Below, one piece after another: positions 17,290-24,241 of a stretch of DNA of 64,000 nt (its first letter is position 1; every line of letters starts with the position of its first letter). Position numbers and translations under genes: made by a program. Below the pieces are notes generated by a model. The model was not told the origin of the DNA, did not search any database, and saw nothing but the letters and a program-made list of their open reading frames with translations. Origin of the DNA: an uncultured Lachnospiraceae bacterium. Its GTDB lineage: Bacteria; Bacillota; Clostridia; Lachnospirales; Lachnospiraceae. The stretch spans positions 1-64,000 of the forward strand of contig CANQCY010000004.1 of the NCBI GenBank assembly GCA_947591245.1, given 5' to 3'.

Positions 17290-17502
17290 CTATGCCCCCT
17301 GCTCCCCCCACCTCTGATACTGCCTCCACATCTCATCCTCCGGAATACGGGAATTATCTTTCCTTTTCTCCCATATCTGGCGGTCTAACTCCCGTTTCCT
17401 GCCTATGCATCCACGAACAAAAATCCATTTCCATTTTTCTTTACCTATTTTCGCGCCGCCCTCCACGTCGCCGACGAAAAAAATTTTTCTGCCTCCCCGC
17501 AT
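17290..17502 (-). CDS. Possible 70-residue Trp-rich basic protein
   Basis: ATG 17502 has a near-ideal SD (GGGAGGG, nine bases away) and opens 70 codons in the operon orientation, between the Sel1 gene and the 4-TM zinc-ribbon gene. The product is basic, with five Trp and a charged helical second half (KRELDRQIWEKRKDNSR, then WRQYQRW). I recognise no family. Without it the stretch 17252-17545 would be a 294-base gap. Confidence 0.45.
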   Translation of the reverse strand: MRGGRKIFFVGDVEGGAKIGKEKWKWIFVRGCIGRKRELDRQIWEKRKDNSRIPEDEMWRQYQRWGEQGA

Positions 17503-17545
17503 GAATTTTGTCCCTCCCTCGCCATCTTTCTGAATTCCATCCGCT

Positions 17546-18094
17546 TTAATTTACAAACATTTCTTTCCTCTTATTGAAGTAAATTCGATTCAACACGATG
17601 CATACAATGCTGCTGATCACTCCCCCGATAGCCGCTGACAGCGGCCCGCTTTCATTCACCACTAAGAAAAACATTATGCTATAGAACAGCAAAACCCCTG
17701 CATTCATGCCATACAAAAGGTAAAGGCACATAGGTGCGTTTGATTTGTACTTTACGAGACGATTTCTTGTAAAAATGGCATATCCCGCCAAGGCAAAATC
17801 CAATAACCCATACACCACATCTACGACGCGGAGGCCATCAAACGTATCATATACCATTTCTGCCGAAATCCCGATATCCAGTGTTCCTGAATAAATGCTT
17901 CCCGTTATGTATTGGAATCCTTCACGAATGTCGTATAGAACACTGCAGAACAGCTCAAAATTAACCAAAAATTTAAACCATTTCATCGGATAATCTGCAA
18001 TCTGCTCTGAACCAACAAATTCTGACGACCCACACTGTGGACAAAATTTTGCATTGTTTTCCGCCTCTTTGTGACACTTTGCACACACTTTCAT
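17546..18094 (-). CDS. Zinc-ribbon plus multi-TM protein
   Basis: About 182 residues: an N-terminal zinc ribbon (CAKCHKEAENNAKFCPQCG), a short linker, then four probable membrane segments ending at YFNKRKEMFVN. The membrane part is homologous by eye to the C terminus of the kinase at 14593-16299. ATG 18094 sits about seven bases from GGAGG; ATG 18118 is upstream of that SD. It is the first intact gene of the leftward operon. Zinc ribbons recur in at least three proteins here, suggesting a shared adaptor role; the exact function is unknown. Confidence 0.65.
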   Translation of the reverse strand: MKVCAKCHKEAENNAKFCPQCGSSEFVGSEQIADYPMKWFKFLVNFELFCSVLYDIREGFQYITGSIYSGTLDIGISAEMVYDTFDGLRVVDVVYGLLDFALAGYAIFTRNRLVKYKSNAPMCLYLLYGMNAGVLLFYSIMFFLVVNESGPLSAAIGGVISSIVCIVLNRIYFNKRKEMFVN

Positions 18095-18295
18095 ACCATA
18101 CCTCCATTTCTTCTTCAACCATCAGTTACAGCCGTGCTTCTCCTCTCCCGTCCCCGAAAGAGCCCCGGCAGTTCCCGCCCCATGCGGAAACTGTTTACAG
18201 TATACATCACTCCCGCTCCCATTTTGTTTTTGCTGCATGGCATTTCACAGATGATTTTTGTCCAAGAGTTTCCTAAGCTCCCTGGCGCCGCTTGT

Positions 18296-18502
18296 CTAGC
18301 GGGAATACATCTCATATACCAAGAACGGCTCGCCCTTTTGGATATGCTTATCCATTTCCTCCATCAGGAAATCAACCGGGTCCTTGCTCTTGATATATCG
18401 GATGACAAAGCTGTCAAACGGATCCTTTCTTCTCAGGACGGAAAATCCGCACTCATCGAGTATCTCGTCAATGCGTTCGGCCGTGATCTGAATCGTCCCC
18501 TG
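18296..18502 (-). pseudogene. Orphan C-terminal coding fragment
   Basis: A 68-residue frame bounded upstream by an in-frame stop and lacking a start signal. It reads like genuine protein (ITAERIDEILDECGFSVLRR, then DPVDFLMEEMDKHI) and ends in a natural stop. The content fits the tail of a ~100-residue or larger protein whose N terminus was lost. I do not recognise the family. It overlaps the truncated Sel1 fragment in another frame, as expected at a deletion join. Confidence 0.5.
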
Positions 18503-18605
18503 TCATCCCATTCAGATAACGATTGCCTAATTCGCATATTGCCTCTCCATCTTTTTGATTTGCCAGATGATTTAATTCTTCATTGGACATTTTTGAATAA
18601 TCCAT
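18468..18605 (-). pseudogene. Truncated Sel1-protein paralogue (N-terminal 45 residues)
   Basis: ATG with an SD-like GGAAAGG opens a frame starting MDYSKMSNEELNHLANQKDG, which matches the first ~35 residues of the Sel1 protein at 16340-17251 (MDYSNKSNEELLQLVNQKDG, then EAICELG). Homology ends abruptly near residue 35 and the frame stops at 18468, running into unrelated sequence. This is a deletion or recombination scar just downstream of the operon promoter. Confidence 0.65.
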
Positions 18606-18812
18606 CATATTTTACCTTTCCGTTTCGATTAGTTTTTTACCTAATCCGCCAATACCAGCTGCTTTTGCTGAATCCCTTTGTTGACCTGCGCATTGACCTA
18701 AGGAAACGGCGTCATTCTGCGATGCTGCCAAACATCTGGTTGTTACCTGCTTTCCGCTTTTCCTTGTCATAAGGATGCGCCTGTTCTTCAATGCACAGTA
18801 TTTACCAACCCC

Positions 18813-18841
18813 ATCTTACAACAAATTGTTGTAAAAGTCAA
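18813..18841 (-). promoter_or_regulatory. Leftward sigma-A promoter with palindromic operator in the spacer
   Basis: On the minus strand TTGACT (18836-18841), a 17-bp spacer and TAAGAT (18813-18818) form a good housekeeping promoter aimed at the island. The perfect 19-bp palindrome TTACAACAAATTGTTGTAA occupies 18816-18834, covering the spacer and part of the -10. A bound repressor would block transcription. The adjacent XRE gene is the obvious candidate. Confidence 0.7.
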
Positions 18842-18858
18842 TACAACGATTTGCAGTA
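18842..18858 (+). promoter_or_regulatory. Second, imperfect operator-like site before the XRE gene
   Basis: TACAACGATTTGCAGTA matches the core of the 19-bp palindrome at 12 of 17 positions and starts 25 bp from it, between the palindrome and the XRE start. It may allow autoregulation of the XRE gene. A clear rightward -35 was not found. Confidence 0.4.
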
Positions 18859-18884
18859 TGATATATTCTCTTTGAGGTGATTTC

Positions 18885-19094
18885 ATGTATAAAAGAATAC
18901 GTGGTTTACGCGAGGATAACGACCTTACGCAGAAGCAGCTAAGCGAATACCTGCATTGCCGGCAGCAGACATACAGCAACTATGAATTGGGCTGCCGCGA
19001 CATTCCAACCTCAGTGCTTATCGATCTGGCAAGATTCTATCACACGTCTACTGATTATATACTTGGCCTCACCGACCGACGAGACCCGTTTTGA
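18885..19094 (+). CDS. XRE-family HTH transcriptional regulator
   Basis: 69 residues, essentially one helix-turn-helix domain: LREDNDLTQKQLSEYL is helix 1-2 and QQTYSNYELGCRDIPTSVL the recognition region, ending DYILGLTD, typical of XRE/Cro proteins. SD GAGGTGA precedes the ATG. It is transcribed away from the T7SS island across a palindromic operator that lies within the island promoter, so it is probably its repressor. No ligand or protease domain is present, so derepression would need another factor. Confidence 0.85.
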   Translation: MYKRIRGLREDNDLTQKQLSEYLHCRQQTYSNYELGCRDIPTSVLIDLARFYHTSTDYILGLTDRRDPF

Positions 19095-19126
19095 TATCCT
19101 TGGCGGCTGCCGCCATGCGGGGCGTC

Positions 19127-19154
19127 AAAAAAAAGCCGAGACGCAAATCCCGGC
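19127..19154 (-). terminator. Rho-independent terminator (leftward)
   Basis: On the minus strand GCCGGG and CTCGGC form a 6-bp stem (one G-U pair) around an 8-nt loop, followed by eight T. It terminates leftward transcripts from the AEC permease and methyltransferase side before they reach the XRE region. Confidence 0.7.
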
Positions 19155-19174
19155 AATTCTGTCTAATGCACCAG

Positions 19175-19320
19175 CTATCCCTCCGCTCTTGTCCCACCAA
19201 ACCCATTGGCAAATGCGCTGATGCTTTTGAGCGGGCTTTTGGGGTTCCTTGGTTCTTTGTTTCCAGCGCAACCTTGAAATCACATTCTGCTGCTTCCGCA
19301 ATCCATCCGCCAATCTTCAT
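19175..19320 (-). pseudogene. Frameshifted AlbA_2/Schlafen-type domain remnant
   Basis: Two consecutive frames together give the start of an AlbA_2 (Schlafen-like, divergent AAA-4) domain: AECDFKVALETKNQ in one frame, then KSPLKSISAFANGFGGT in the +1 frame, followed by a stop. The pattern of an EFKxAL strand and later SAFANxxGG is characteristic of the family. The rest of the gene is absent. Such proteins often travel with mobile or defence DNA. Confidence 0.55.
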
Positions 19321-19351
19321 CCCGCCCTCCGTGCAACCTTGTAACCAGTCA

Positions 19352-20293
19352 TCACAAATACCCCATGCTCCGCAAAATAAAAATCCACATCGTCAAGCTG
19401 ACCGAAGAAAACAGCGTTGTCAGGACAATGATACTGCTCGTGAGCGCTTCGTCGTTTTGCGTATTTTTCACCATAATATAGCAGGATGCCGTCGTCGGAG
19501 AGCCCAGCATAATGAGAATCCCCACCAGCTCCTGATTGCGGTAACCCATCCAGACGGCCGCCGGCAGAAAAACGGCGCACAGGACAAATAGCTTTATGCA
19601 TGTGGCGACAGCTGCCGGTTTCAGCTTTTTAACCGCTTTCCTTCCCTCAAACCCGGCGCCGATCGAGAGCAGTGCGAGCGGCGATGCCGTCGCGGCCACC
19701 ATGCTGATTGTCTTGTTCACAAATACCGGAAAATGAATATTAAGAGCAGTAAATGGCAGCGCGGCAAGAATACCGATCAAAATCGGGTTTTTAAAAATGC
19801 TGGCAATGGTCGTCCGTATGTCCGCCTTCTTTTCGCCGTCCCCCCCTTTTAATGTAAGGATAACGACGGCAAAAATATTAAACAGCGGAACCGCGCCTAT
19901 GATCATAAGCGGAGCCATGCCGGCATCATGATACATATTATCAATAAAAGCCAGTCCCAGTATCGCCGCGCTGCTACGATAAGACGCCTGAATAAACGCG
20001 CCCTTCTCCGATTCATTTTTCATAAAAAGCTCTGTCAGCCCCCATATCGCAAGAATGATAAAGAGGGTAACAAAAAAACAGAACAATACATACCCCGCAT
20101 CAAAATCTTTACTGATATCATTTTCAGTAAGATCCTTAAACACCAAAACCGGAAGAGCCGCATAAAATACGTATTTATCTGCAGAACGGACAAATTCTCC
20201 GCCGATCACATGTTTGTTCCGCAGGATCTTCCCGAGTATCATCACAAGAAAAATCGGAACCGTCGCATTCAGGCTATACAAAAAATTAGACAT
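19352..20293 (-). CDS. AEC-family (auxin efflux carrier-like) permease
   Basis: About 313 residues with eight to ten hydrophobic segments and the family layout. The N-terminal half starts NATVPIFLVMILGKILR; PVLVFKDL follows helix 2; the C-terminal repeat has the broken-helix signature PLALLSIGAGFE, and the last helices follow PTTASCYIM. AEC proteins transport small organic anions or amino acids out of or into the cell; the substrate cannot be read from sequence. ATG 20293 is about six bases from GGAG. It stands alone between scarred DNA and the methyltransferase remnant, ending ahead of a terminator at 19127-19154. Confidence 0.85.
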   Translation of the reverse strand: MSNFLYSLNATVPIFLVMILGKILRNKHVIGGEFVRSADKYVFYAALPVLVFKDLTENDISKDFDAGYVLFCFFVTLFIILAIWGLTELFMKNESEKGAFIQASYRSSAAILGLAFIDNMYHDAGMAPLMIIGAVPLFNIFAVVILTLKGGDGEKKADIRTTIASIFKNPILIGILAALPFTALNIHFPVFVNKTISMVAATASPLALLSIGAGFEGRKAVKKLKPAAVATCIKLFVLCAVFLPAAVWMGYRNQELVGILIMLGSPTTASCYIMVKNTQNDEALTSSIIVLTTLFSSVSLTMWIFILRSMGYL

Positions 20294-20382
20294 TCTTTTC
20301 TCCATTCGTACATTCATTTTTCTGTCGCCGCGTTTCAGTGGCATCAGTACAACAAGTATTATACAAAAACCAATAATGTCCG

Positions 20383-20544
20383 CTATTCAAACTCGGCGCG
20401 TCCTTCGCTGTTCTTAACTATTATTGAACCTCTACTACTGGCATCTGCATTAGATGCCGCACCTGCTTTAGTCAATGTCAATGTATTCGTCTCAAACAAC
20501 CGCTCGTGAAAGTGAAATCTCGCATTCGCTATTAAGGCATCCAT
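20383..20544 (-). CDS. 53-residue ORF overlapping the methyltransferase 3' end
   Basis: ATG 20544 has AAGGAG ten bases upstream and opens a 53-codon frame overlapping the last ~53 bases of the cytosine methyltransferase gene in another frame. It reads MDALIANARFHFHERLFETN, then a Thr/Ala/Ser-rich stretch and an acidic end. A short overlapping gene behind a methyltransferase could be the start of the cognate restriction enzyme, truncated here. No family recognised. Confidence 0.4.
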   Translation of the reverse strand: MDALIANARFHFHERLFETNTLTLTKAGAASNADASSRGSIIVKNSEGRAEFE

Positions 20545-21477
20545 TTTCCAAACACTCCTTTATTTTTTCTTCTACCGCTTGCGCCACCGGCGGAGGAAAA
20601 GCATTTCCAATCATCCGGCATGCAGCAGTTTTCTTCTTTCCAAATGTCCATGTGTCGGGAAAGCCCTGTATCCTTGCCATCATCCGGCTAGTCAAGCGGG
20701 GCATTCCCTCAAAATCCGGTTCTGGTGCTGCATCAGCTACTCCCCGTCCATCTATTCCGAGTTCCCCCCATGCTTTTCTTGCCCTTACTGGACCAAGATC
20801 GGAACCACCATGTTTTTTAGAACCTCCAACTAAAGTTGGTGCAATCTTATTAGCGCTTTTCGCCCAAAGTTTTGCCCCTTCCCATTTATTTTCTGCCATT
20901 AAATCGTATAGCGTCTCACCAACAGTAGGCGCACATCCCGGTTCTCCCTTTGAATATGAAAAAGAAATGTTTTCATCTTTTCGCATCGCAACGATCACTA
21001 CACGCGGGCGAAGCTGCGGAACAGCAAAATCCGAAGCATTCAACAACTTAATTTGTGCGTTATATCCAAGAATTTCAATCGATTTAAGAATATGTTCTCG
21101 ATAGTCATCAAAACCTGCATCTAAAAAACCCCTTACATTTTCCAGCATAACGGCTCTAGGTTCCATTTCTTTAATCAATCGAATTGCCTCGGGAAATAAA
21201 TCTCGTTCATCATCCTTTCCTAACTGCTTACCCGCAATAGAAAAAGGAGGACAGGGCACGCCGCCCGCTAACAAATCCACTCCCCGATAAGGTTTCCCGT
21301 CAAAATCATGCACATCTGCACATATTACATTCCATTCAGGCCGATTTAATTTCAAAGTTTTACAATAATCTGCTTCATATTCAACAAGCGCAACATGAGT
21401 GAATCCGGCCAATGCCAGCCCAAGAGCCGTCCACCTGCTCCTGCACAAATTTTAACACACGTTAACGGTCTTCGCAT
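20492..21477 (-). pseudogene. DNA cytosine-5 methyltransferase, frameshifted in motif I
   Basis: About 328 residues if repaired. ATG 21477 has GGAGG seven bases upstream and begins MRRPLTCVKICAGAGG, the SAM-binding motif I. One base is then missing near 21432, and the frame continues ALGLALAGFTHVALVEYE with all later motifs intact: PCPPFS (IV, catalytic Cys), ENVRGFL (VI), QLRPRVVIV (VIII) and GNAFPPPVA (X). The intact frame could only start at a TTG at 21448, without motif I and with no good SD. So it is a recent pseudogene or the reading has an error. It would be an orphan or restriction-linked Dcm-type enzyme; no intact endonuclease is adjacent. Confidence 0.7.
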
Positions 21478-21528
21478 AGCATATCCTCCTTCATTTCAAT
21501 AATCCACTACCCATTATTGGCTTAAATC

Positions 21529-21557
21529 AGTATAACATATGTTCGATAATACATCAA
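21529..21557 (-). promoter_or_regulatory. Promoter of the methyltransferase gene
   Basis: Minus strand TTGATG (21552-21557), 17-bp spacer, TATACT (21529-21534), about 50 bases before ATG 21477. The palindrome AACATATGTT (21534-21543) sits in the spacer next to the -10 and could be an operator. Confidence 0.55.
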
Positions 21558-21682
21558 GATAAGCTCATGGAAATGTTTGTGTCAAGTATTCGTTGGCGCT
21601 TTTCCTGTTTTTCTTTATGCGTCTCTTTTTTATACTAACTGAATTTTAAGACTAACTCCTACAGGCCCGAGGTTTCATATAA

Positions 21683-21735
21683 AGCCGGAAATCCCGCGCA
21701 TGCGGCACAAAGCCACATACGTAAAATTTCCGGCT
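21683..21735 (-). terminator. Terminator-like hairpin after the PrcB-like lipoprotein gene
   Basis: AGCCGGAAAT (21683-21692) and ATTTCCGGCT (21726-21735) form a perfect 10-bp stem whose loop holds a second small GC-rich hairpin. T-runs are short on both sides. It lies just beyond the lipoprotein stop. Confidence 0.55.
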
Positions 21736-21739
21736 CTTT

Positions 21740-22153
21740 TCAGTGCTCAAACAGTACCTCTCTGTCTGTCTTTTCTGTTTTTATGATTATGTACGGATAG
21801 CTTGCCTTCTGTTTCACGGTTTCGTCCCTGCCCGGGCCGAGCAGCTCCGTTTCCAGACACAGCTTATCCCCCATCTCATACAGCCCTCGTACCGCAATGC
21901 TAAATCCCCCGGTAGGCTGCTCTCCGTATCCGGCAACGATATAAAGAAACTCTCCGTCCATATATGTCATCTGAAACGGGTTTATTTTCTTTTCCTCCAG
22001 CTCCTTTAACAAATCCTCCGGACAGTCCCTCACGGCGACCACCGTGTAATCCCAGTCCTTTCCGCGCTCTGCCTGCTGCGTTTCCTGTTCGCAGCCAATC
22101 ACGAGAATCAGCATACATAGTGCCAGAAAAATGACAATGCCCCTTTTACGCAT
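21740..22153 (-). CDS. PrcB_C-domain lipoprotein
   Basis: About 137 residues. A hydrophobic N-terminal helix ends in the lipobox LVIGC, so the mature protein is anchored outside the membrane by lipid on that Cys. The remainder includes YIVAGYGEQPTGGFSIAV, the hallmark of PrcB_C domains, and a C-terminal strand SYPYIIIKT. PrcB was first described as an accessory subunit of a surface protease complex; in Firmicutes the domain occurs in many small lipoproteins of unknown role. It lies directly downstream of purA in the same orientation but looks functionally unrelated. Confidence 0.78.
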   Translation of the reverse strand: MRKRGIVIFLALCMLILVIGCEQETQQAERGKDWDYTVVAVRDCPEDLLKELEEKKINPFQMTYMDGEFLYIVAGYGEQPTGGFSIAVRGLYEMGDKLCLETELLGPGRDETVKQKASYPYIIIKTEKTDREVLFEH

Positions 22154-22218
22154 CATTTCCTCCCGCGCATTTTCTTCTTTCTACACTGTATGTATTATTT
22201 TGCAATTTATTCCATGGA

Positions 22219-23493
22219 TCAGCGGTAAATAATCTCATGCCGGCCCGGGCCGTTTGAAATCATCTTGATCGGCACCTCCAGCTCTTTCTCTATAAATTCA
22301 ATATATTTGCGGCAGTTTTCGGGAAGCTTGTCATATTCCGTAATGCCGCGGATATCTTCTTTCCACCCCGGAAGCGTCTCGTATACCGGTTTTGCCTTTT
22401 TAAGCCGCGCCGTCGTCGGAAAATCCCTCGTCACTTTTCCGTCAATCTCATATCCTACACAGATCGGCAGCTCATCGAGATAACCAAGCACATCCAGCAC
22501 TGTAAGCGCCGCCTCCGTCGCTCCCTGAATACGGCATCCGTATCGGCTTGCCACCGCATCGAACCAGCCCATTCGTCTCGGGCGTCCCGTTGTGGCGCCA
22601 AATTCGCCGCCGTCGCCGCCTCGTTTTCTAAGCTCATCCGCCTCATCACCAAAGATTTCACTCACAAATTCCCCAGCTCCTACTGCACTGGAATACGCCT
22701 TTACGACTGTCACGATACGCTTGATCTCATAGGGCGGTATGCCCGCTCCCACAGCGCCGTATGCCGCCAGCGTTGAAGATGAGGTAACCATAGGATAAAT
22801 TCCATGATCCGGATCTTTCAGCGAACCGAGCTGCCCCTCCAATAAAATTCGCTTGCCCTCCTTGAGCGCCGCATGCAAATAAGAAGAAACGTCGCATACA
22901 TACGGCTCAATCTGACTGCGGTACTCCCGCAGCGTCTCCAAAATCTCATCTGGGTTTAATGCCGGTTTATGATACAAGTTCTCCAGCAGCACGTTTTTTT
23001 GTACGCATACGCTTTCCAATTTTTCGCGAAGAACGTCCTCATCGAACAATTCTGAAACCTGCACGCCGATTTTGGCATATTTATCTGAATAAAACGGCGC
23101 AATTCCCGATTTCGTTGAACCAAAGGATTTACCGCCAAGTCTTTCCTCTTCATACTGGTCAAAAAGGATATGGTATGGCATAACGATCTGCGCCCGATCA
23201 GATACAAGTATTCGCGGCTTCGGCACGCCCCGTTTGACAATATCATTAATCTCCCTGAACAAATCCGGAATATTTAATGCCACGCCGTTTCCGATAATGC
23301 TTGTTGTATGATCATAGAAAACGCCGGATGGCAGGATATGCAATGCAAATTTACCGTAATCGTTGACGATCGTATGTCCTGCGTTGCTGCCGCCCTGAAA
23401 ACGGACAATAATATCAGACTCTTCACCGAGCATATCTGTAATCTTGCCCTTTCCTTCGTCTCCCCAATTGGCGCCTACAATTGCTGTAACCAT
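22219..23493 (-). CDS. purA: Adenylosuccinate synthetase
   Basis: About 424 residues, full length. It joins IMP and aspartate with GTP to give adenylosuccinate, the first step from IMP to AMP. The N-terminal NWGDEGKGK P-loop-like motif and GSNAGHT are diagnostic; KAYSSAVGAGEF and GATTGRPRRMGWFD occur in the expected order. ATG 23493 is seven bases after AAGGAGG; ATG 23499 is too close. It has its own promoter, separate from the purC-purF-purB set upstream, while PurB catalyses the next step. Confidence 0.97.
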   Translation of the reverse strand: MVTAIVGANWGDEGKGKITDMLGEESDIIVRFQGGSNAGHTIVNDYGKFALHILPSGVFYDHTTSIIGNGVALNIPDLFREINDIVKRGVPKPRILVSDRAQIVMPYHILFDQYEEERLGGKSFGSTKSGIAPFYSDKYAKIGVQVSELFDEDVLREKLESVCVQKNVLLENLYHKPALNPDEILETLREYRSQIEPYVCDVSSYLHAALKEGKRILLEGQLGSLKDPDHGIYPMVTSSSTLAAYGAVGAGIPPYEIKRIVTVVKAYSSAVGAGEFVSEIFGDEADELRKRGGDGGEFGATTGRPRRMGWFDAVASRYGCRIQGATEAALTVLDVLGYLDELPICVGYEIDGKVTRDFPTTARLKKAKPVYETLPGWKEDIRGITEYDKLPENCRKYIEFIEKELEVPIKMISNGPGRHEIIYR

Positions 23494-23561
23494 AGCCATT
23501 CCTCCTTAAAATTATGGTTTTTCACACTTCCAGTACGCCTGAATGCAGACGCACCAGATTT

Positions 23562-23590
23562 ATTATATATGATTTTGGGATGTATTTCAA
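23562..23590 (-). promoter_or_regulatory. purA promoter
   Basis: Minus strand TTGAAA (23585-23590), 17-bp spacer, TATAAT (23562-23567), about 70 bases before the purA start. Confidence 0.7.
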
Positions 23591-23601
23591 GGAAAAAATC
23601 C

Positions 23602-24228
23602 TCACCCTTTCTGTTCGCTTTGCCGCCCTTTCTGTTCGCTTTGCTGCCCTTTCTGTTCAGTTCCCATCAGCTCATACGCAGCGACCGCGCCCACTGAATT
23701 TCCCAATACGATGCAGATAAACTTAACAAAATTCGCCGCACTCGGATTGAACGCCAGAAACGGGAAATCGGCGATGCAGTGTTCAAAGCCGGACAATATA
23801 AAGATCATGATGCAGAATACCGTAACCACTTCTTTTTTCGTATAAACTGCAACAAGCATCAGCACCCCGCACAGCGCCCCTAACAGAAACAGCTGCCAGA
23901 AGCTATAGGAGAACTTTGTCTGCGACACGCTGACGACCTTATCATACAGTCCCTCCCGGCACGATGCCGCCATCAGCGCCGGAAGAGGCGCGCCGATCAG
24001 ATTGAAAACCAAAATCTGCAGTAAGTCTTTTATCTTGCTTTCCCGCAAAAAGCCGATTCTCCCCGTATATAACGGCAGTTTATTCTGAATAATTGTAAGA
24101 AGGGCAAAGCTGAACAGCATCGCCCCTATGTACTTATTGTCAGAAATTAAATTTATCACCACTCCGATCCCGATTAATACGCCGCTTAACAATGACCTGG
24201 AAAATAATGCAACACCTTTTTTCTGCAA
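23602..24228 (-). CDS. Formate/nitrite transporter (FNT) family protein
   Basis: About 208 residues with six hydrophobic segments in the FNT fold. GVLIGIGVVINL opens, QNKLPLYTGRIG marks the second helix region and SGFEHCIADFPFLA is the conserved GFEH motif of FNT channels. FNT proteins pass small monovalent anions such as formate, nitrite or hydrosulfide. The likely start is TTG 24228, six bases after AGGAGA; upstream starts would overlap purB. The C terminus ends in a hydrophilic repeat (EQKGQQS, EQKGRQS, EQKG) encoded by a tandem repeat. Beside purine genes, formate handling would make sense because purine synthesis uses formyl groups; the link is inference. Confidence 0.85.
   Translation of the reverse strand: MQKKGVALFSRSLLSGVLIGIGVVINLISDNKYIGAMLFSFALLTIIQNKLPLYTGRIGFLRESKIKDLLQILVFNLIGAPLPALMAASCREGLYDKVVSVSQTKFSYSFWQLFLLGALCGVLMLVAVYTKKEVVTVFCIMIFILSGFEHCIADFPFLAFNPSAANFVKFICIVLGNSVGAVAAYELMGTEQKGQQSEQKGRQSEQKG
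23605..23660 (-). repeat. 21-bp tandem repeat in the 3' end of the FNT gene
   Basis: Two full 21-bp units (23605-23625, 23626-23646) differing at one base, and a partial third (23647-23660). The unit is in frame and encodes the heptad EQKGQQS/EQKGRQS at the cytoplasmic tail. Confidence 0.85.
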
Positions 24229-24241
24229 AACGATTCTCCTC

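Noticed and set aside
18071-18772. 233-codon plus-strand ORF
   Set aside because: It runs opposite to the zinc-ribbon gene and over two identifiable minus-strand fragments; no SD and no protein-like pattern.
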